IMG/VR virus record: IMGVR_UViG_3300025154_002798
Location: 1 to 52,760 of that record
From: a virus
Reading direction: 5' to 3' (one strand)
Length of the DNA stretch: 52,760 nt
Shown here: positions 15,294 to 23,943 of the stretch, piece by piece
Layout of the letters: each line of letters begins with the position of its first letter
How positions within the stretch are numbered: the stretch's first letter is position 1
The notes under the pieces: model-generated
Databases searched by the model: none
Seen by the model: only the letters and a program-made list of their open reading frames with translations
Told to the model about the DNA's origin: nothing
Position numbers and translations under genes: made by a program

Positions 15294-15680
15294 TTATTTA
15301 CGTGTTTTTCGTTCTATAATAGTCTTTATTGTTCCCGACGTCATTGCTCCTTTTGTTATTCTAAATCCGACATAAGTAAAAGGAATATACACATCGGAAA
15401 CAGCATAAATAGTATCGGTTGCAATCGTCCATGTCATTGACGTTTTTACTAATTTTACGGTATCGGAATAACTGTTTAAAAATTCGTAAGTTCCACCACT
15501 GCCAGCTAATCCATCAATTACAACCGCAAAACCTAAAGACGTATTATAATAACATATATCTCTAGTAAAAAAAATTGTCGTGTCGGTTGTTAAATCGGCA
15601 ATATTTACCGTTTTTGTAACTTGACTATTTGCTGTCAAAAATGAGCAAAATATCGCTAAAATTAAAATAATTTTTTTCAT
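15294..15680 (-). CDS. Signal-peptide protein, 128 aa
   Basis: Signal peptide MKKIILILAIFCSFLTANSQ followed by about 105 beta-rich residues (TKTVNIADLTTDTTIFFTRD, YTFVGFRITKGAMTSGTIKT). The composition is like an Ig-type virion decoration domain. It resembles the 146-aa protein at 16701 in layout. It overlaps its upstream neighbour by 4 bp. Function unknown. Confidence 0.58.
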   Translation of the reverse strand: MKKIILILAIFCSFLTANSQVTKTVNIADLTTDTTIFFTRDICYYNTSLGFAVVIDGLAGSGGTYEFLNSYSDTVKLVKTSMTWTIATDTIYAVSDVYIPFTYVGFRITKGAMTSGTIKTIIERKTRK

Positions 15681-16354
15681 ATTCCTAAATGATTAATTTT
15701 TTCTTTAATTGTAAAATTCCAATTTGGATAAGTAGTTGCATCAATTTCATTCATTGCATAAATGAAGTTGTATGCTGTTGGTTTCAATAATTCTGTATAA
15801 TAGTCAGTTATAACATTTCTATCATGCAATAAATAATTTTGATACCTTTTTGAACGTAAAATTGCATTTTTACCTATTAATCTTTCAATATCATAACCGT
15901 ATAAGTCCAAACCGCTATTCCACGCTTTTCGTGATTTCGTGTTTAAATCCGAAATTGTTGCACGCTCTGAATTTTGACCGTTTTGCTTATTCGCTCCCGA
16001 TGTTGAAGTATGTAAAAAGTCATTTTCTAAATACTCGCAATAAACAAAAAAGGCTAATAAAGATTTCTTTTCTGCATTAATTAAACCGCCCCATTTTACT
16101 ATTACTGTCCGACCTTCGCCATCAACAACCGTGTATTCTTTTCCGTCTCGCAAATCTAACCATTTTTGTAATGGTGTTGTTTCTGCTAATCCTAAAATAA
16201 ACGATTTATAAAGGTCGTAGCCTAATAAATCGACTAAGATTTTTTCCTCCGTTTGTTCAATCAACAAATCGAAATCATCGTTTAAATCTCCTTCGGTTAT
16301 AGCCGTTGGTAACTTTATAGAGCCTTTATAATATGTACTATCGGTGAACGACAT
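15677..16354 (-). CDS. Putative head-tail adaptor (DUF6712-like), 225 aa
   Basis: Mostly helical. It has conserved-looking segments EEKILVDLLGYDLYKSFILGL and GLINAEKKSLLAFFVYCEYLEND, then a C-terminal helical bundle. The pattern resembles the DUF6712 family of Bacteroidetes phages that sits just after the capsid gene and is thought to be a head-completion or adaptor protein. Position two genes after the capsid gene supports this. Assignment from memory of the family, so moderate. Confidence 0.55.
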   Translation of the reverse strand: MSFTDSTYYKGSIKLPTAITEGDLNDDFDLLIEQTEEKILVDLLGYDLYKSFILGLAETTPLQKWLDLRDGKEYTVVDGEGRTVIVKWGGLINAEKKSLLAFFVYCEYLENDFLHTSTSGANKQNGQNSERATISDLNTKSRKAWNSGLDLYGYDIERLIGKNAILRSKRYQNYLLHDRNVITDYYTELLKPTAYNFIYAMNEIDATTYPNWNFTIKEKINHLGI

Positions 16355-16698
16355 TATTTTTTTGCTGGTCTGCCTTTTGCTTTCGGTTTAATTTCTATTT
16401 TATCTTCTTTGGGTTCAATTTCGTCTTTTTCTTCAACAACTTCAACTTTTTCAATTGTTTCAGTTTCTTCAATAACTTTCGGCTCTTCAACTAAATTTTC
16501 AACTGTTTTTGAGTTTTTTAATTCCAACAATTCAGTTTTTAATTGTTCAATTTCGCTGTTTAACAAACCAATTAACTCATTGTCAACTTCATTTTCTGAT
16601 ATTTCTTCAATTTCAAAAGCTGAAATTCCTTTTGTATTTTTTGCTTGTTTGAAAAAGGTCAAAACCTTTCGTTCGTTTCCTTCAATTATAATTTTCAT
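16354..16698 (-). CDS. Acidic Glu/Lys-rich protein, 114 aa
   Basis: An N-terminal strand-helix part (MKIIIEGNERKVLTFFKQAK) leads into a coiled-coil segment and a long low-complexity Glu/Val/Lys tail ending in KPKAKGRPAKK. It lies between capsid-proximal genes and overlaps its downstream neighbour by one base. The tail is typical of disordered virion-associated proteins. Function unknown. Confidence 0.55.
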   Translation of the reverse strand: MKIIIEGNERKVLTFFKQAKNTKGISAFEIEEISENEVDNELIGLLNSEIEQLKTELLELKNSKTVENLVEEPKVIEETETIEKVEVVEEKDEIEPKEDKIEIKPKAKGRPAKK

Positions 16699-16700
16699 AA

Positions 16701-17141
16701 CTAATATTTATTAATATACCAATTTTTAATAAAATACGTAACTTTTGCAGTTTGGACACTATCCACAGCCGTTGTTTTAACTCGCAAATGATTACCCATA
16801 AATTGATTAATATTCGACATTATAAAGGTCGTGTCATTTCCTGCAACATTTGTAACTGAAAATACAGTAGAATCGTTCTCATACAATGGCAACCAATCGT
16901 AACCACCTACGGAATATTCTAAAGTTGTTGTTGTTTTTGGAAATCCTGCGATACTATCGACTTTAACTAATACGCTGAAATTATAAGGCTTGTCGCCAAA
17001 CATATTAAAGTCATACGTTTTAATTCCGTCTTTATTAATCGTGTCAGAGGATTGACCAAGTACTTTTTTGCCTTCATAAATTTGAGCTGATAAACTCAAG
17101 GTAAAGGCGAATAAAACTAAAATAATTGCTAATTTTTTCAT
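16701..17141 (-). CDS. Signal-peptide beta protein next to capsid gene, 146 aa
   Basis: Signal peptide MKKLAIILVLFAFTLSLSAQ, then a beta-rich domain (TYDFNMFGDKPYNFSVLVKVD...TTLEYSVGGYDWLPLYEND) resembling decoration domains. It is the first gene after the major capsid protein, where capsid decoration proteins are common. A secretion signal on such a protein would be unusual. Gap 17142-17224 has no clear signal. Confidence 0.55.
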   Translation of the reverse strand: MKKLAIILVLFAFTLSLSAQIYEGKKVLGQSSDTINKDGIKTYDFNMFGDKPYNFSVLVKVDSIAGFPKTTTTLEYSVGGYDWLPLYENDSTVFSVTNVAGNDTTFIMSNINQFMGNHLRVKTTAVDSVQTAKVTYFIKNWYINKY

Positions 17142-17224
17142 TTGATATGTGTTTTTAAAATTTAACGTCTTATACTACGAAAACCCCGCTATTTTCATGG
17201 CAGGGCATTCGATTTATATTGTAA

Positions 17225-18724
17225 CTATGGTTTAGTTAATTCAGTAATTGCACTTGCAAAACTTCCATAAATAAACATATACTTGTTGTATATTGGCAAT
17301 ATAACCTCTTCGGAAATTATTGCAGCAACCTCATTGTTTAGTTTATAAGAAACATCGTCTGCAAATTCTAAAGTCATTGCGGTAAATTCTAAAAGCTCAA
17401 TAGCTTTTTGAAAGTCTCCAACCAAGAAATAACCTGCTGGCATAGCGTTGGTTTCAACAATTGGAACATTCGCAATATAGGTAATACCGTTTCTAACTTC
17501 AATCATCGAACCTTTGATATAATTATCATCAGTTGCTTTTAAAGTACGAATTATTGCCATTTGCATCGGGTTCAAAACTACTCCGCTTGCAAAATACTCG
17601 CCTCTTGATAATATTGCAATTGCAGCAATAATTACATCAATTTCTTGAGGATTGTCAATTTTAAAATACAAAGCATTTTTAGCCGTTGCCGTCCAGTTCG
17701 CAATACCAGCATCAGCAGTGTATGCTTGATTTAACAATACTTGCGTTGAATTAACTACGTTTACGATATGGTCGCCATCATAAGTTGCACCAGTCGAACT
17801 TGCAACTGATAAAATATCGCCATTTTTTAAGCCATGAACAGCAGCAAAAGTTGCTAATGTATTAGCTGTTCCGTCATATCCTGCGATAGAACTGAAAGCT
17901 CCACCAGCATAAGTTGCGTAAGTCAAATCAAAAGCAGTTGCATTTTTACAAATACCGCTTAAGTTGTTTCCTGCTCCATCTCCAAATAAAATTTGAAAAT
18001 CTTCAACGAATTTCAAAGCATCTGGCAATTTACTTGACAAATGATAAACTAACCAAGAAACAGATTTTAACATACGTTTAGAAATTTTAATGTATGTTCC
18101 TAATCGTTTTGTTCCAATTGAGTTTTCACGAACTTTAAAAGCACTTTCATTAAGTGTTCCATTTTCGGCTTCCATTGCAACATTTTTATCCCAGTCGTAA
18201 ACTTCAGGGAATGTATGGTTTGGATTGTCGGTTGGCATAACTGGCATAATGTCACGGATATTCAAACGTCTGTTTGCTGGTTCGTCAAGAACTCTTTGCG
18301 ATGTGCTTGAAATCATAATTACGTTTCCAGTATAATCAGCGGTTAAATCAACTGTTTTTAGTTCAATTTCGCCTGATTTGCCTGTAAACCCTCGTTTAGT
18401 GTACTCTTTAAATCTTTCGCTTGTTAAAGCTTCTTTTACTAACTGTTTGAAAGTCTTTTTTGAGTTTTCAACTTTGCCTGCATTTTCTTTCATTGCTGTC
18501 AATTCAGCACCTTGAGTTTTTGCGGTTTCTTTCATTTCTGAAAGTTCTTTTTTAAGTGCTTCAATTTCTTCTTTGTTTGCACTTTTTACTTCCTCTGGTG
18601 TAGCTTTTTTTGCTAATTCTAATTCCATATTTTCCAAATGAGCTTTCATAGCATTGTGATATGTTGCTCTTTGATTATCGTCCATTGCCGATAATTCTTC
18701 TGCTGTTTTAAATGTAAATTTCAT
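17225..18724 (-). CDS. Major capsid protein, HK97 fold, with scaffold-like N-terminus and inserted domain
   Basis: Residues 1-90 form a charged coiled coil like the HK97 delta (scaffolding) domain, probably removed by the protease encoded upstream. Residues about 91-260 (RRLNIRDIMPVMPTDNPNH, ISKRMLKSVSWL, LFGDGAGNNLSGI) and 356-499 (GVVLNPMQMAIIRTLKATDD, VVETNAMPAGYFLVGDF-like) follow the HK97 capsid pattern. About 95 extra residues (262-355: HGLKNGDILSVAS, HIVNVVNSTQVLL) interrupt the core and look like a separate small beta domain, probably exposed on the capsid. Portal and protease genes lie directly upstream. Confidence 0.92.
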   Translation of the reverse strand: MKFTFKTAEELSAMDDNQRATYHNAMKAHLENMELELAKKATPEEVKSANKEEIEALKKELSEMKETAKTQGAELTAMKENAGKVENSKKTFKQLVKEALTSERFKEYTKRGFTGKSGEIELKTVDLTADYTGNVIMISSTSQRVLDEPANRRLNIRDIMPVMPTDNPNHTFPEVYDWDKNVAMEAENGTLNESAFKVRENSIGTKRLGTYIKISKRMLKSVSWLVYHLSSKLPDALKFVEDFQILFGDGAGNNLSGICKNATAFDLTYATYAGGAFSSIAGYDGTANTLATFAAVHGLKNGDILSVASSTGATYDGDHIVNVVNSTQVLLNQAYTADAGIANWTATAKNALYFKIDNPQEIDVIIAAIAILSRGEYFASGVVLNPMQMAIIRTLKATDDNYIKGSMIEVRNGITYIANVPIVETNAMPAGYFLVGDFQKAIELLEFTAMTLEFADDVSYKLNNEVAAIISEEVILPIYNKYMFIYGSFASAITELTKP

Positions 18725-18736
18725 TTTTGATAAATT

Positions 18737-19558
18737 TTAGAGATTAAATAATACTTTTTTGTTTGATTTTGATTGTCGAGTGTCTTTTGACGGCTCGTTA
18801 TTTTGTTGAGTGTTCTTCAACGGCTCAATTTTTCCTATGCTAATTGTCGGGGTTGCAAAATTACTACCAAGTGGAACAGCTGACCCCTCAACTATTTTAG
18901 CTTCTGTAACCGCCCAGAAATAACCTTTTGCAATTGCTTCTTCTTTGTTTGCAATAATATTGATGTATTTATCCCAAACTGCTTTTTCTTCAATATCATA
19001 TTTATTTTCAGAATCCATTGCCATTTCAATCTTGACGTATCGCATTCCTACGGAGTGATTTTTAACACGTCCTTTTGAATATTGTTCTGCCATATATTCG
19101 TTTCGGTTCTTTTCAATTTCAGCCGCAAAAATTAATGCTTGAGTATTTCCTGAAAAATCAAAACCTAAATCTTCCCAACTTACTTGTTTTACTTTTGCTG
19201 TAACCTTATCCGATATGATATTTCTAAAAGACATTTTATGTTCTTCTAACAAATATAAATTCTTTTGCTCTTTTATTGATTTACTCCAAATTCCGTCAAT
19301 ATGAACGTCTCCATGACTATCCAATAAATTAGTAGTATTAATTACAGCATTTACCGTAAATTTTGATAAATCGGTAATATCTAATGTTGTTTCGGATTTT
19401 GAAACTATTTCGGAATTTTCAATGATTTCGGCTAATCCAAAATTCACACTATCTGCGAATTTTGTAACTGATTTTTTCGCAGTTAAAAAGATGTTTTTAT
19501 TTTCTCTTAAATAAGAGTATAATTGTTCTTTTGTTTCAAATGTTGGAATTTCAATCAT
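18737..19558 (-). CDS. Prohead maturation protease (HK97 type)
   Basis: A 273-residue protein with INTTNLLDSHGDVHIDGIW followed by EEHK (candidate catalytic His107) and GRVKNHSVGMRYVKIE (candidate Ser169), the layout of caudoviral prohead proteases. It should cleave the capsid scaffold domain during head assembly. It lies 12 bp upstream of the capsid gene and overlaps a 26-residue lysine-rich frame by 4 bp. The C-terminal about 30 residues are polar and probably disordered. Confidence 0.88.
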   Translation of the reverse strand: MIEIPTFETKEQLYSYLRENKNIFLTAKKSVTKFADSVNFGLAEIIENSEIVSKSETTLDITDLSKFTVNAVINTTNLLDSHGDVHIDGIWSKSIKEQKNLYLLEEHKMSFRNIISDKVTAKVKQVSWEDLGFDFSGNTQALIFAAEIEKNRNEYMAEQYSKGRVKNHSVGMRYVKIEMAMDSENKYDIEEKAVWDKYINIIANKEEAIAKGYFWAVTEAKIVEGSAVPLGSNFATPTISIGKIEPLKNTQQNNEPSKDTRQSKSNKKVLFNL

Positions 19559-19635
19559 TTTTTTACAATTTCGTTTGATTTGACAATTTTTTCTTTGTCT
19601 TTTTTTAACTTCTTTTTATCAATTTTCGTTTCCAT
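19555..19635 (-). CDS. Tiny lysine-rich peptide, 26 aa
   Basis: METKIDKKKLKKDKEKIVK and a short tail. The stop TGA overlaps the protease ATG (ATGA), and a consensus promoter ends about 18 bp upstream of its start. It may simply be a translated leader that couples ribosomes to the protease gene. Confidence 0.4.
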   Translation of the reverse strand: METKIDKKKLKKDKEKIVKSNEIVKK

Positions 19636-19652
19636 AACATACGATTTACTCG

Positions 19653-19684
19653 CAAAAATAAAAAACGAATAATTAAAATGCAAA
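19653..19684 (-). promoter_or_regulatory. Promoter for protease and capsid genes
   Basis: Minus-strand TTTG (19681-19684), a 20-bp spacer, then TATTTTTG (19653-19660). This matches the Bacteroidetes -33 TTTG / -7 TAnnTTTG consensus exactly. The predicted start site falls about 10 bp before the 26-aa frame, allowing separate expression of the abundant capsid protein. Confidence 0.65.
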
Positions 19685-19704
19685 TTTGCCGTTTTATCCA
19701 AATA

Positions 19705-20985
19705 TTAATATTGCTTAGTCGGTTCAACATAAGGCTGATTTATTGGTTTTAATCCTCCTGCGATATAATACATATCCATTTCAGGAAGTGTTGAGCGTTC
19801 GCCACCATTTTCCTCAATAATTTGATTTGGTGTTTTTTGTCCACTTTCAAGCTGAATTTTATGAGTTTCTGCTAACAATTTACTATCTTTTCGTAAACTT
19901 TCTACGCTTGAAAAATCAGGCTCAATTGTAAAATCTTCTTTCCAAAAATATTTTAACGAGTTTGTCAAGTCTACATAAAAATCGTTTAATTCAGGAACTA
20001 AACAGTTTGACCACAATTGCTTTTCAAATAACAAAATGTTATCTCTAGTTGAAGCACCCGTATTTTTTAGCAAAGAAATATTGAAATTCAAAGCAACTCC
20101 AACCGCCTCAAACGAACTTAAATTTGTTTCATTAATTTGCAATTCTGAAATAGGCAAGCCCATTTGTATATAATCTACGGCTTCGTTCGTAATCATCACT
20201 TTATTTTGGTCAGCACCCAATCCAAAACTATTGTAATATTCTTGATACAACCCCTTTTTATCTCGAATCGGCATATCTGCAACTTTAGAACTTAGTACAC
20301 CCATAGCACCCCTTGACTGTAAGATGCTCATTTGTGCCTCATAACCGCTTATTAGCGAGTTAATAGGCATCTTTGAACATAACAAAGGACTTACCCCCAA
20401 TAAGTATTGACCATTGCTGAAATTTAGATTTATTCTTTTTCGATGCAAAATATTATTTGCATCAATTAATTTCGCATCAATTCCATTTGATAAATATTTA
20501 TAACCAGTTACTTTATTCGTTCTAAAATCTGCCGTTTGAACATTGTCTTTTGTGATTATTTGGGTTAAATATGTAGGCAAATTAAATAATGATTGAGGCT
20601 TAAAACCAACGCATTGGTAAATATTCATAAACGAATTTCCAACTACATAATCATAAGCAAAATTTTGTTTCAAAAATTCGTGCCAACTTTGATAGTCATT
20701 CGGTTTTTTTAACAAATCTAAAATCTGATGTTTGGTAATGATTTCGCCTTTTGCATTTTTCATTATAAACGGAACTTTAGACTTTGCCGTTATTAAATAA
20801 TTAATGACTCCGTACACTTCGGGTGTTGATGTGAAAGCCTTTATCAATGCCTCGTCCGATTGCAATGTATTCAAATAATCAAAACCGAAATTAAGATTAA
20901 TATTTCCTAAAGCATTTCCGTACGATTTTACAATCGCTTTCGGAGTTTCTTTTGTATATCTTTTATTAACGTCTTTTAATATCAT
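19705..20985 (-). CDS. Portal protein (HK97 family)
   Basis: A 426-residue protein. Early segments VYGVINYLITAKSKVPF and NDYQSWHEFLKQNFAYDYVVGNSFMNIY, the central ILHRKRINLNFSNGQYLLGVSPL and the C-terminal EENGGERSTLPEMDMYY match the phage portal pattern. The portal ring sits at a capsid vertex and is the DNA entry channel and head-tail docking site. Size is normal for the HK97 group. It overlaps a 51-aa membrane frame by 4 bp and precedes the protease and capsid genes. Confidence 0.9.
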   Translation of the reverse strand: MILKDVNKRYTKETPKAIVKSYGNALGNINLNFGFDYLNTLQSDEALIKAFTSTPEVYGVINYLITAKSKVPFIMKNAKGEIITKHQILDLLKKPNDYQSWHEFLKQNFAYDYVVGNSFMNIYQCVGFKPQSLFNLPTYLTQIITKDNVQTADFRTNKVTGYKYLSNGIDAKLIDANNILHRKRINLNFSNGQYLLGVSPLLCSKMPINSLISGYEAQMSILQSRGAMGVLSSKVADMPIRDKKGLYQEYYNSFGLGADQNKVMITNEAVDYIQMGLPISELQINETNLSSFEAVGVALNFNISLLKNTGASTRDNILLFEKQLWSNCLVPELNDFYVDLTNSLKYFWKEDFTIEPDFSSVESLRKDSKLLAETHKIQLESGQKTPNQIIEENGGERSTLPEMDMYYIAGGLKPINQPYVEPTKQY

Positions 20986-21137
20986 TTTGTTTCTGTTTTA
21001 ATTATTTTTTGCATCAAATTATCGTGAAAAATTAAACCAAACTTATAGATTGTTGGAAATAACCAAATCGGAAAACTCAATAAGACAAGCACCCACAACG
21101 GCACATTTTTAATTATTCGATTTAATATTGTTCTCAT
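20982..21137 (-). CDS. Small membrane protein, 51 aa
   Basis: One or two hydrophobic segments (VPLWVLVLLSFPIWLFPTIYKFGLIF) with basic ends. The TGA stop overlaps the portal ATG (ATGA), and the start overlaps the end of the upstream 310-aa gene by 29 bp. This tight coupling supports translation. No function recognised. Confidence 0.5.
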   Translation of the reverse strand: MRTILNRIIKNVPLWVLVLLSFPIWLFPTIYKFGLIFHDNLMQKIIKTETK

Positions 21138-22041
21138 TTTTATCTGCAAATTTGATTGAAAATACTTGATTACGATTATTTTTTAAATGTTTTACGATTG
21201 AAATGTCAATAGGATATACGCTAATTCTACGCAATATTTCAGAGTTAAATATATTATAGTCAGTTATTAATAATGTATTGCTTAGCATATTGTCATAGAC
21301 TAACACATTTGTAATATCGGACGGCAACAAATTCGTTTCTAGTTGATATTCTATTTTTATTTTGTCTTGAATTTGCTGTAAAACATAGTTTGAATTTACA
21401 TAATTTACTACTTCTAGTTTTGGCGTTTTTTTGCCGAAATTTCCTTTAATTCTGTAAGAGTTATACCAACCATTTGGTAATTCGGGAAGCAATAAAGAAA
21501 AATCGAAAGGACTTGATAAAATTCCCCCTGTTTGATAACTTTCAATTCTTACGGTATCGTTTGCCAAGTAGTCAGAATATGGCATCAATCTATAATTGTG
21601 AGTAAAATATTCCTTAGACGTTCCGATTTGCGTGTACAATACTTTAAAATAATAATTTCCATATCCGAAAACTTCTTTAATCTTAAACCAATCCGCAACG
21701 AATCCAACATACAATGGAGCTAAAGAAAAACTATCGTAAAAGTCGCCGTAAGTATTATTATCGACATCATCGACTTTAACACCATCTTTATACATCTCTA
21801 ATGTGATTGTATCGGTAGCGACTATTTTTTGAAATAATGGTAAAGTTGATTTATCATTTTTCCACCAATCTACACCGTCCACCGTAGCAAATACCTTCTC
21901 ATAATATTCACAGTCGAACTGACAATAACAAATGTCATTAGTTGGTATCTCAAGTATTTTAGGTATAATAGAACCGAATAATTTACTTACTATTCCATTA
22001 TTAACATCAATCGATGTGTATGTTAGGTTTAATTGTATCAT
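21109..22041 (-). CDS. Putative tail-tip/baseplate protein, 310 aa
   Basis: A beta-rich protein with no recognised family (FCQFDCEYYEKVF-like start, then GDFYDSFSLAPLYVGFVADW and NGWYNSYRIKGNFGKK). It is the last of a run of large genes after the tape measure and overlaps its upstream neighbour by 4 bp. The run is where tail-tip components are expected, but the next gene is the portal, so a connector role is also possible. Confidence 0.5.
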   Translation of the reverse strand: MIQLNLTYTSIDVNNGIVSKLFGSIIPKILEIPTNDICYCQFDCEYYEKVFATVDGVDWWKNDKSTLPLFQKIVATDTITLEMYKDGVKVDDVDNNTYGDFYDSFSLAPLYVGFVADWFKIKEVFGYGNYYFKVLYTQIGTSKEYFTHNYRLMPYSDYLANDTVRIESYQTGGILSSPFDFSLLLPELPNGWYNSYRIKGNFGKKTPKLEVVNYVNSNYVLQQIQDKIKIEYQLETNLLPSDITNVLVYDNMLSNTLLITDYNIFNSEILRRISVYPIDISIVKHLKNNRNQVFSIKFADKNENNIKSNN

Positions 22042-23669
22042 GTTACTGGTGTTTCAATTAATCTTGATGAAATATTATAAGATGATCCACTTTCTAGTTT
22101 AGTATAATCGATTAAGCAATTTGCGTTTATTGTAGTAGTATCCCCAATACTTATAATATCTTCATTTGGGTTTAATATCAATAAATTGTCAATCATTGAA
22201 CTTCGTAAACTTGACAATTCGTAAATTTCTAATCCATTTTGTCCTGTTTTTTCAAGTCTAATTATTGCACAATATTCCTCAATCGCTCCAATAACCCCAG
22301 TTAATTTTGTAAACTCAACTTGAATCTCGGTGTACCTATCTGTTAATATTGCTCCAATTAAAGGCGTTGCCGTTGCAAAATCTACCGTCTCAATTTCGCA
22401 GCTCCAATTGTCGCTTTCATCATAATCTCGAATTTTCAAAGGAGGACTTAATAATTCGTAATCGGTTTGACCTTGCACGCCTAAAGAGTTTAATCCAGTT
22501 ACATTTGCCGATAAAGAAATTTTAATCGAATAGCTTTGTTTTTCGGAATAGTTGCTTGATTTTTTGTTTAAATTATTGTTCGGTTTTGTCGAATCATAAA
22601 ACACGGTGTCGGCATCTAGTTGCTTTTGCCAATCAGCCCAAGTTAATTTTAAGGCTACAATTATGCGATAATACTGTTTTGTGCCAACAAGTGAACCTTT
22701 AATGATTTTCACGTAGTTAAATTGGTCGCCACTAGCTAATTTGAATCCTCGAATAGTATTAATATTAAACTGCTGTACTCCGCCAACAACTACGGTATTA
22801 GCTATAGGAATAACGAAAGAATCAAGCTCGAAAAACGATTGAGTTAAATTGTTATAAGCTAGTAATTTTAGTTTTAACTCTTGAATTAAAACATCTTTTG
22901 CCGTGTCAATCCAAAATTGCGAATATTCGGCAATTATACCATCTTCAATATAAAAGCCGCCTTTTGCTTCATAAAGTGCTAAACTTGTAGCAGAACCTAA
23001 ACCGCTTGATAAAGTATCAAACCAGCCCATTTTAGCTATATTTGAACCATCATCATAATCGTTTATCGTTTCAATCGTGCCTTGTAAAATACCGTTAACA
23101 TAAGCATTATATTCCGTTGCCGTAAGCTCTAAATTATATATATAATCATCTGTACCTATTGAGCTTTCGTTTTGAACCTCGATATTAAAAGTGTCCCCCA
23201 ATGAGCAAGATATGTGCATTAAATTAGCTCCATAAGTAGCATGTTGATACATTTTAGCTTCTAATGGAACGCCCAAACTAATAAAAGTATCATTTATAAA
23301 TTTTACCCAATTATTATAAGTATTTGCACCAGCATAAACGGCTGGTGTTGCCGTAAATCCTGCAACACTAAAATAATTGTCGTTTATGATTAATCGTAAA
23401 ATAGAAATAGGCTCGCTTAAATACTCAACACCATTAACAATAATGCTATTAATAGTATATGTCTGGTCGTGCAAATGAACCCATGCCAAAGAATCGAATA
23501 AAGCATTAAATACTTGATTTTCTGTTTTAAGCGTGTATAATTGCGAAATATCTCCATTGATATAAACAAGGCTTCCATGAACAGCACCAGTAGGCAACGC
23601 ACCAGTATAACCATGTATTGACGGAAATACGCTCGGATTGACGGAAATTAGATTATAACCTGCTGCCAT
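22038..23669 (-). CDS. Large tail/baseplate structural protein, 543 aa
   Basis: No family recognised. The sequence is beta-rich with aromatic residues throughout (NTYNNWVKFINDTFISLG, MGWFDTLSSGLGSATSLALYEAKGGFYIEDG) and no membrane segment. It has a 17-bp overlap with the nucleotidyltransferase-like gene upstream. The size and location among genes 3' of the tape measure suggest a tail-tip or receptor-binding-platform component. Confidence 0.52.
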   Translation of the reverse strand: MAAGYNLISVNPSVFPSIHGYTGALPTGAVHGSLVYINGDISQLYTLKTENQVFNALFDSLAWVHLHDQTYTINSIIVNGVEYLSEPISILRLIINDNYFSVAGFTATPAVYAGANTYNNWVKFINDTFISLGVPLEAKMYQHATYGANLMHISCSLGDTFNIEVQNESSIGTDDYIYNLELTATEYNAYVNGILQGTIETINDYDDGSNIAKMGWFDTLSSGLGSATSLALYEAKGGFYIEDGIIAEYSQFWIDTAKDVLIQELKLKLLAYNNLTQSFFELDSFVIPIANTVVVGGVQQFNINTIRGFKLASGDQFNYVKIIKGSLVGTKQYYRIIVALKLTWADWQKQLDADTVFYDSTKPNNNLNKKSSNYSEKQSYSIKISLSANVTGLNSLGVQGQTDYELLSPPLKIRDYDESDNWSCEIETVDFATATPLIGAILTDRYTEIQVEFTKLTGVIGAIEEYCAIIRLEKTGQNGLEIYELSSLRSSMIDNLLILNPNEDIISIGDTTTINANCLIDYTKLESGSSYNISSRLIETPVT

Positions 23670-23943
23670 TTTTGAATCTATTATTTATATCAATACTTAA
23701 ATCAATTCTTATTTTCGTTCCAAACTCATCTACACGCTCGCCAAAATGATTACACAGATAATTTTTTATTTTGCCGTAATGCTTTAAATCTACATTTTGC
23801 AACAATATATCAAAATCCCATTTATTGCCGTGTTCGTGTACTTTTTCAGTTATACGGCTACCGTGAGCAATCAATATCGCTTGCGGTTCAATTTCTAAAA
23901 TAGTTGCTTTTATTTCGGCAAATATACCTAGTTTGTCTATCAT
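23653..23943 (-). CDS. Minimal nucleotidyltransferase-like protein, 96 aa
   Basis: Residues 24-50 read AILIAHGSRITEK then HGNKWDFDILL. This matches the GS-x-x...(S/W)D-x-D signature of the MNT-type nucleotidyltransferase fold, and IRIDLSID near the C-terminus could supply the third acidic residue. Such domains transfer a nucleotide to a protein or small molecule, often in antitoxin pairs. Here it is embedded, with 4-bp and 17-bp overlaps, between two tail structural genes, so it travels with virion assembly genes. Its target is unknown. Confidence 0.65.
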   Translation of the reverse strand: MIDKLGIFAEIKATILEIEPQAILIAHGSRITEKVHEHGNKWDFDILLQNVDLKHYGKIKNYLCNHFGERVDEFGTKIRIDLSIDINNRFKNGSRL

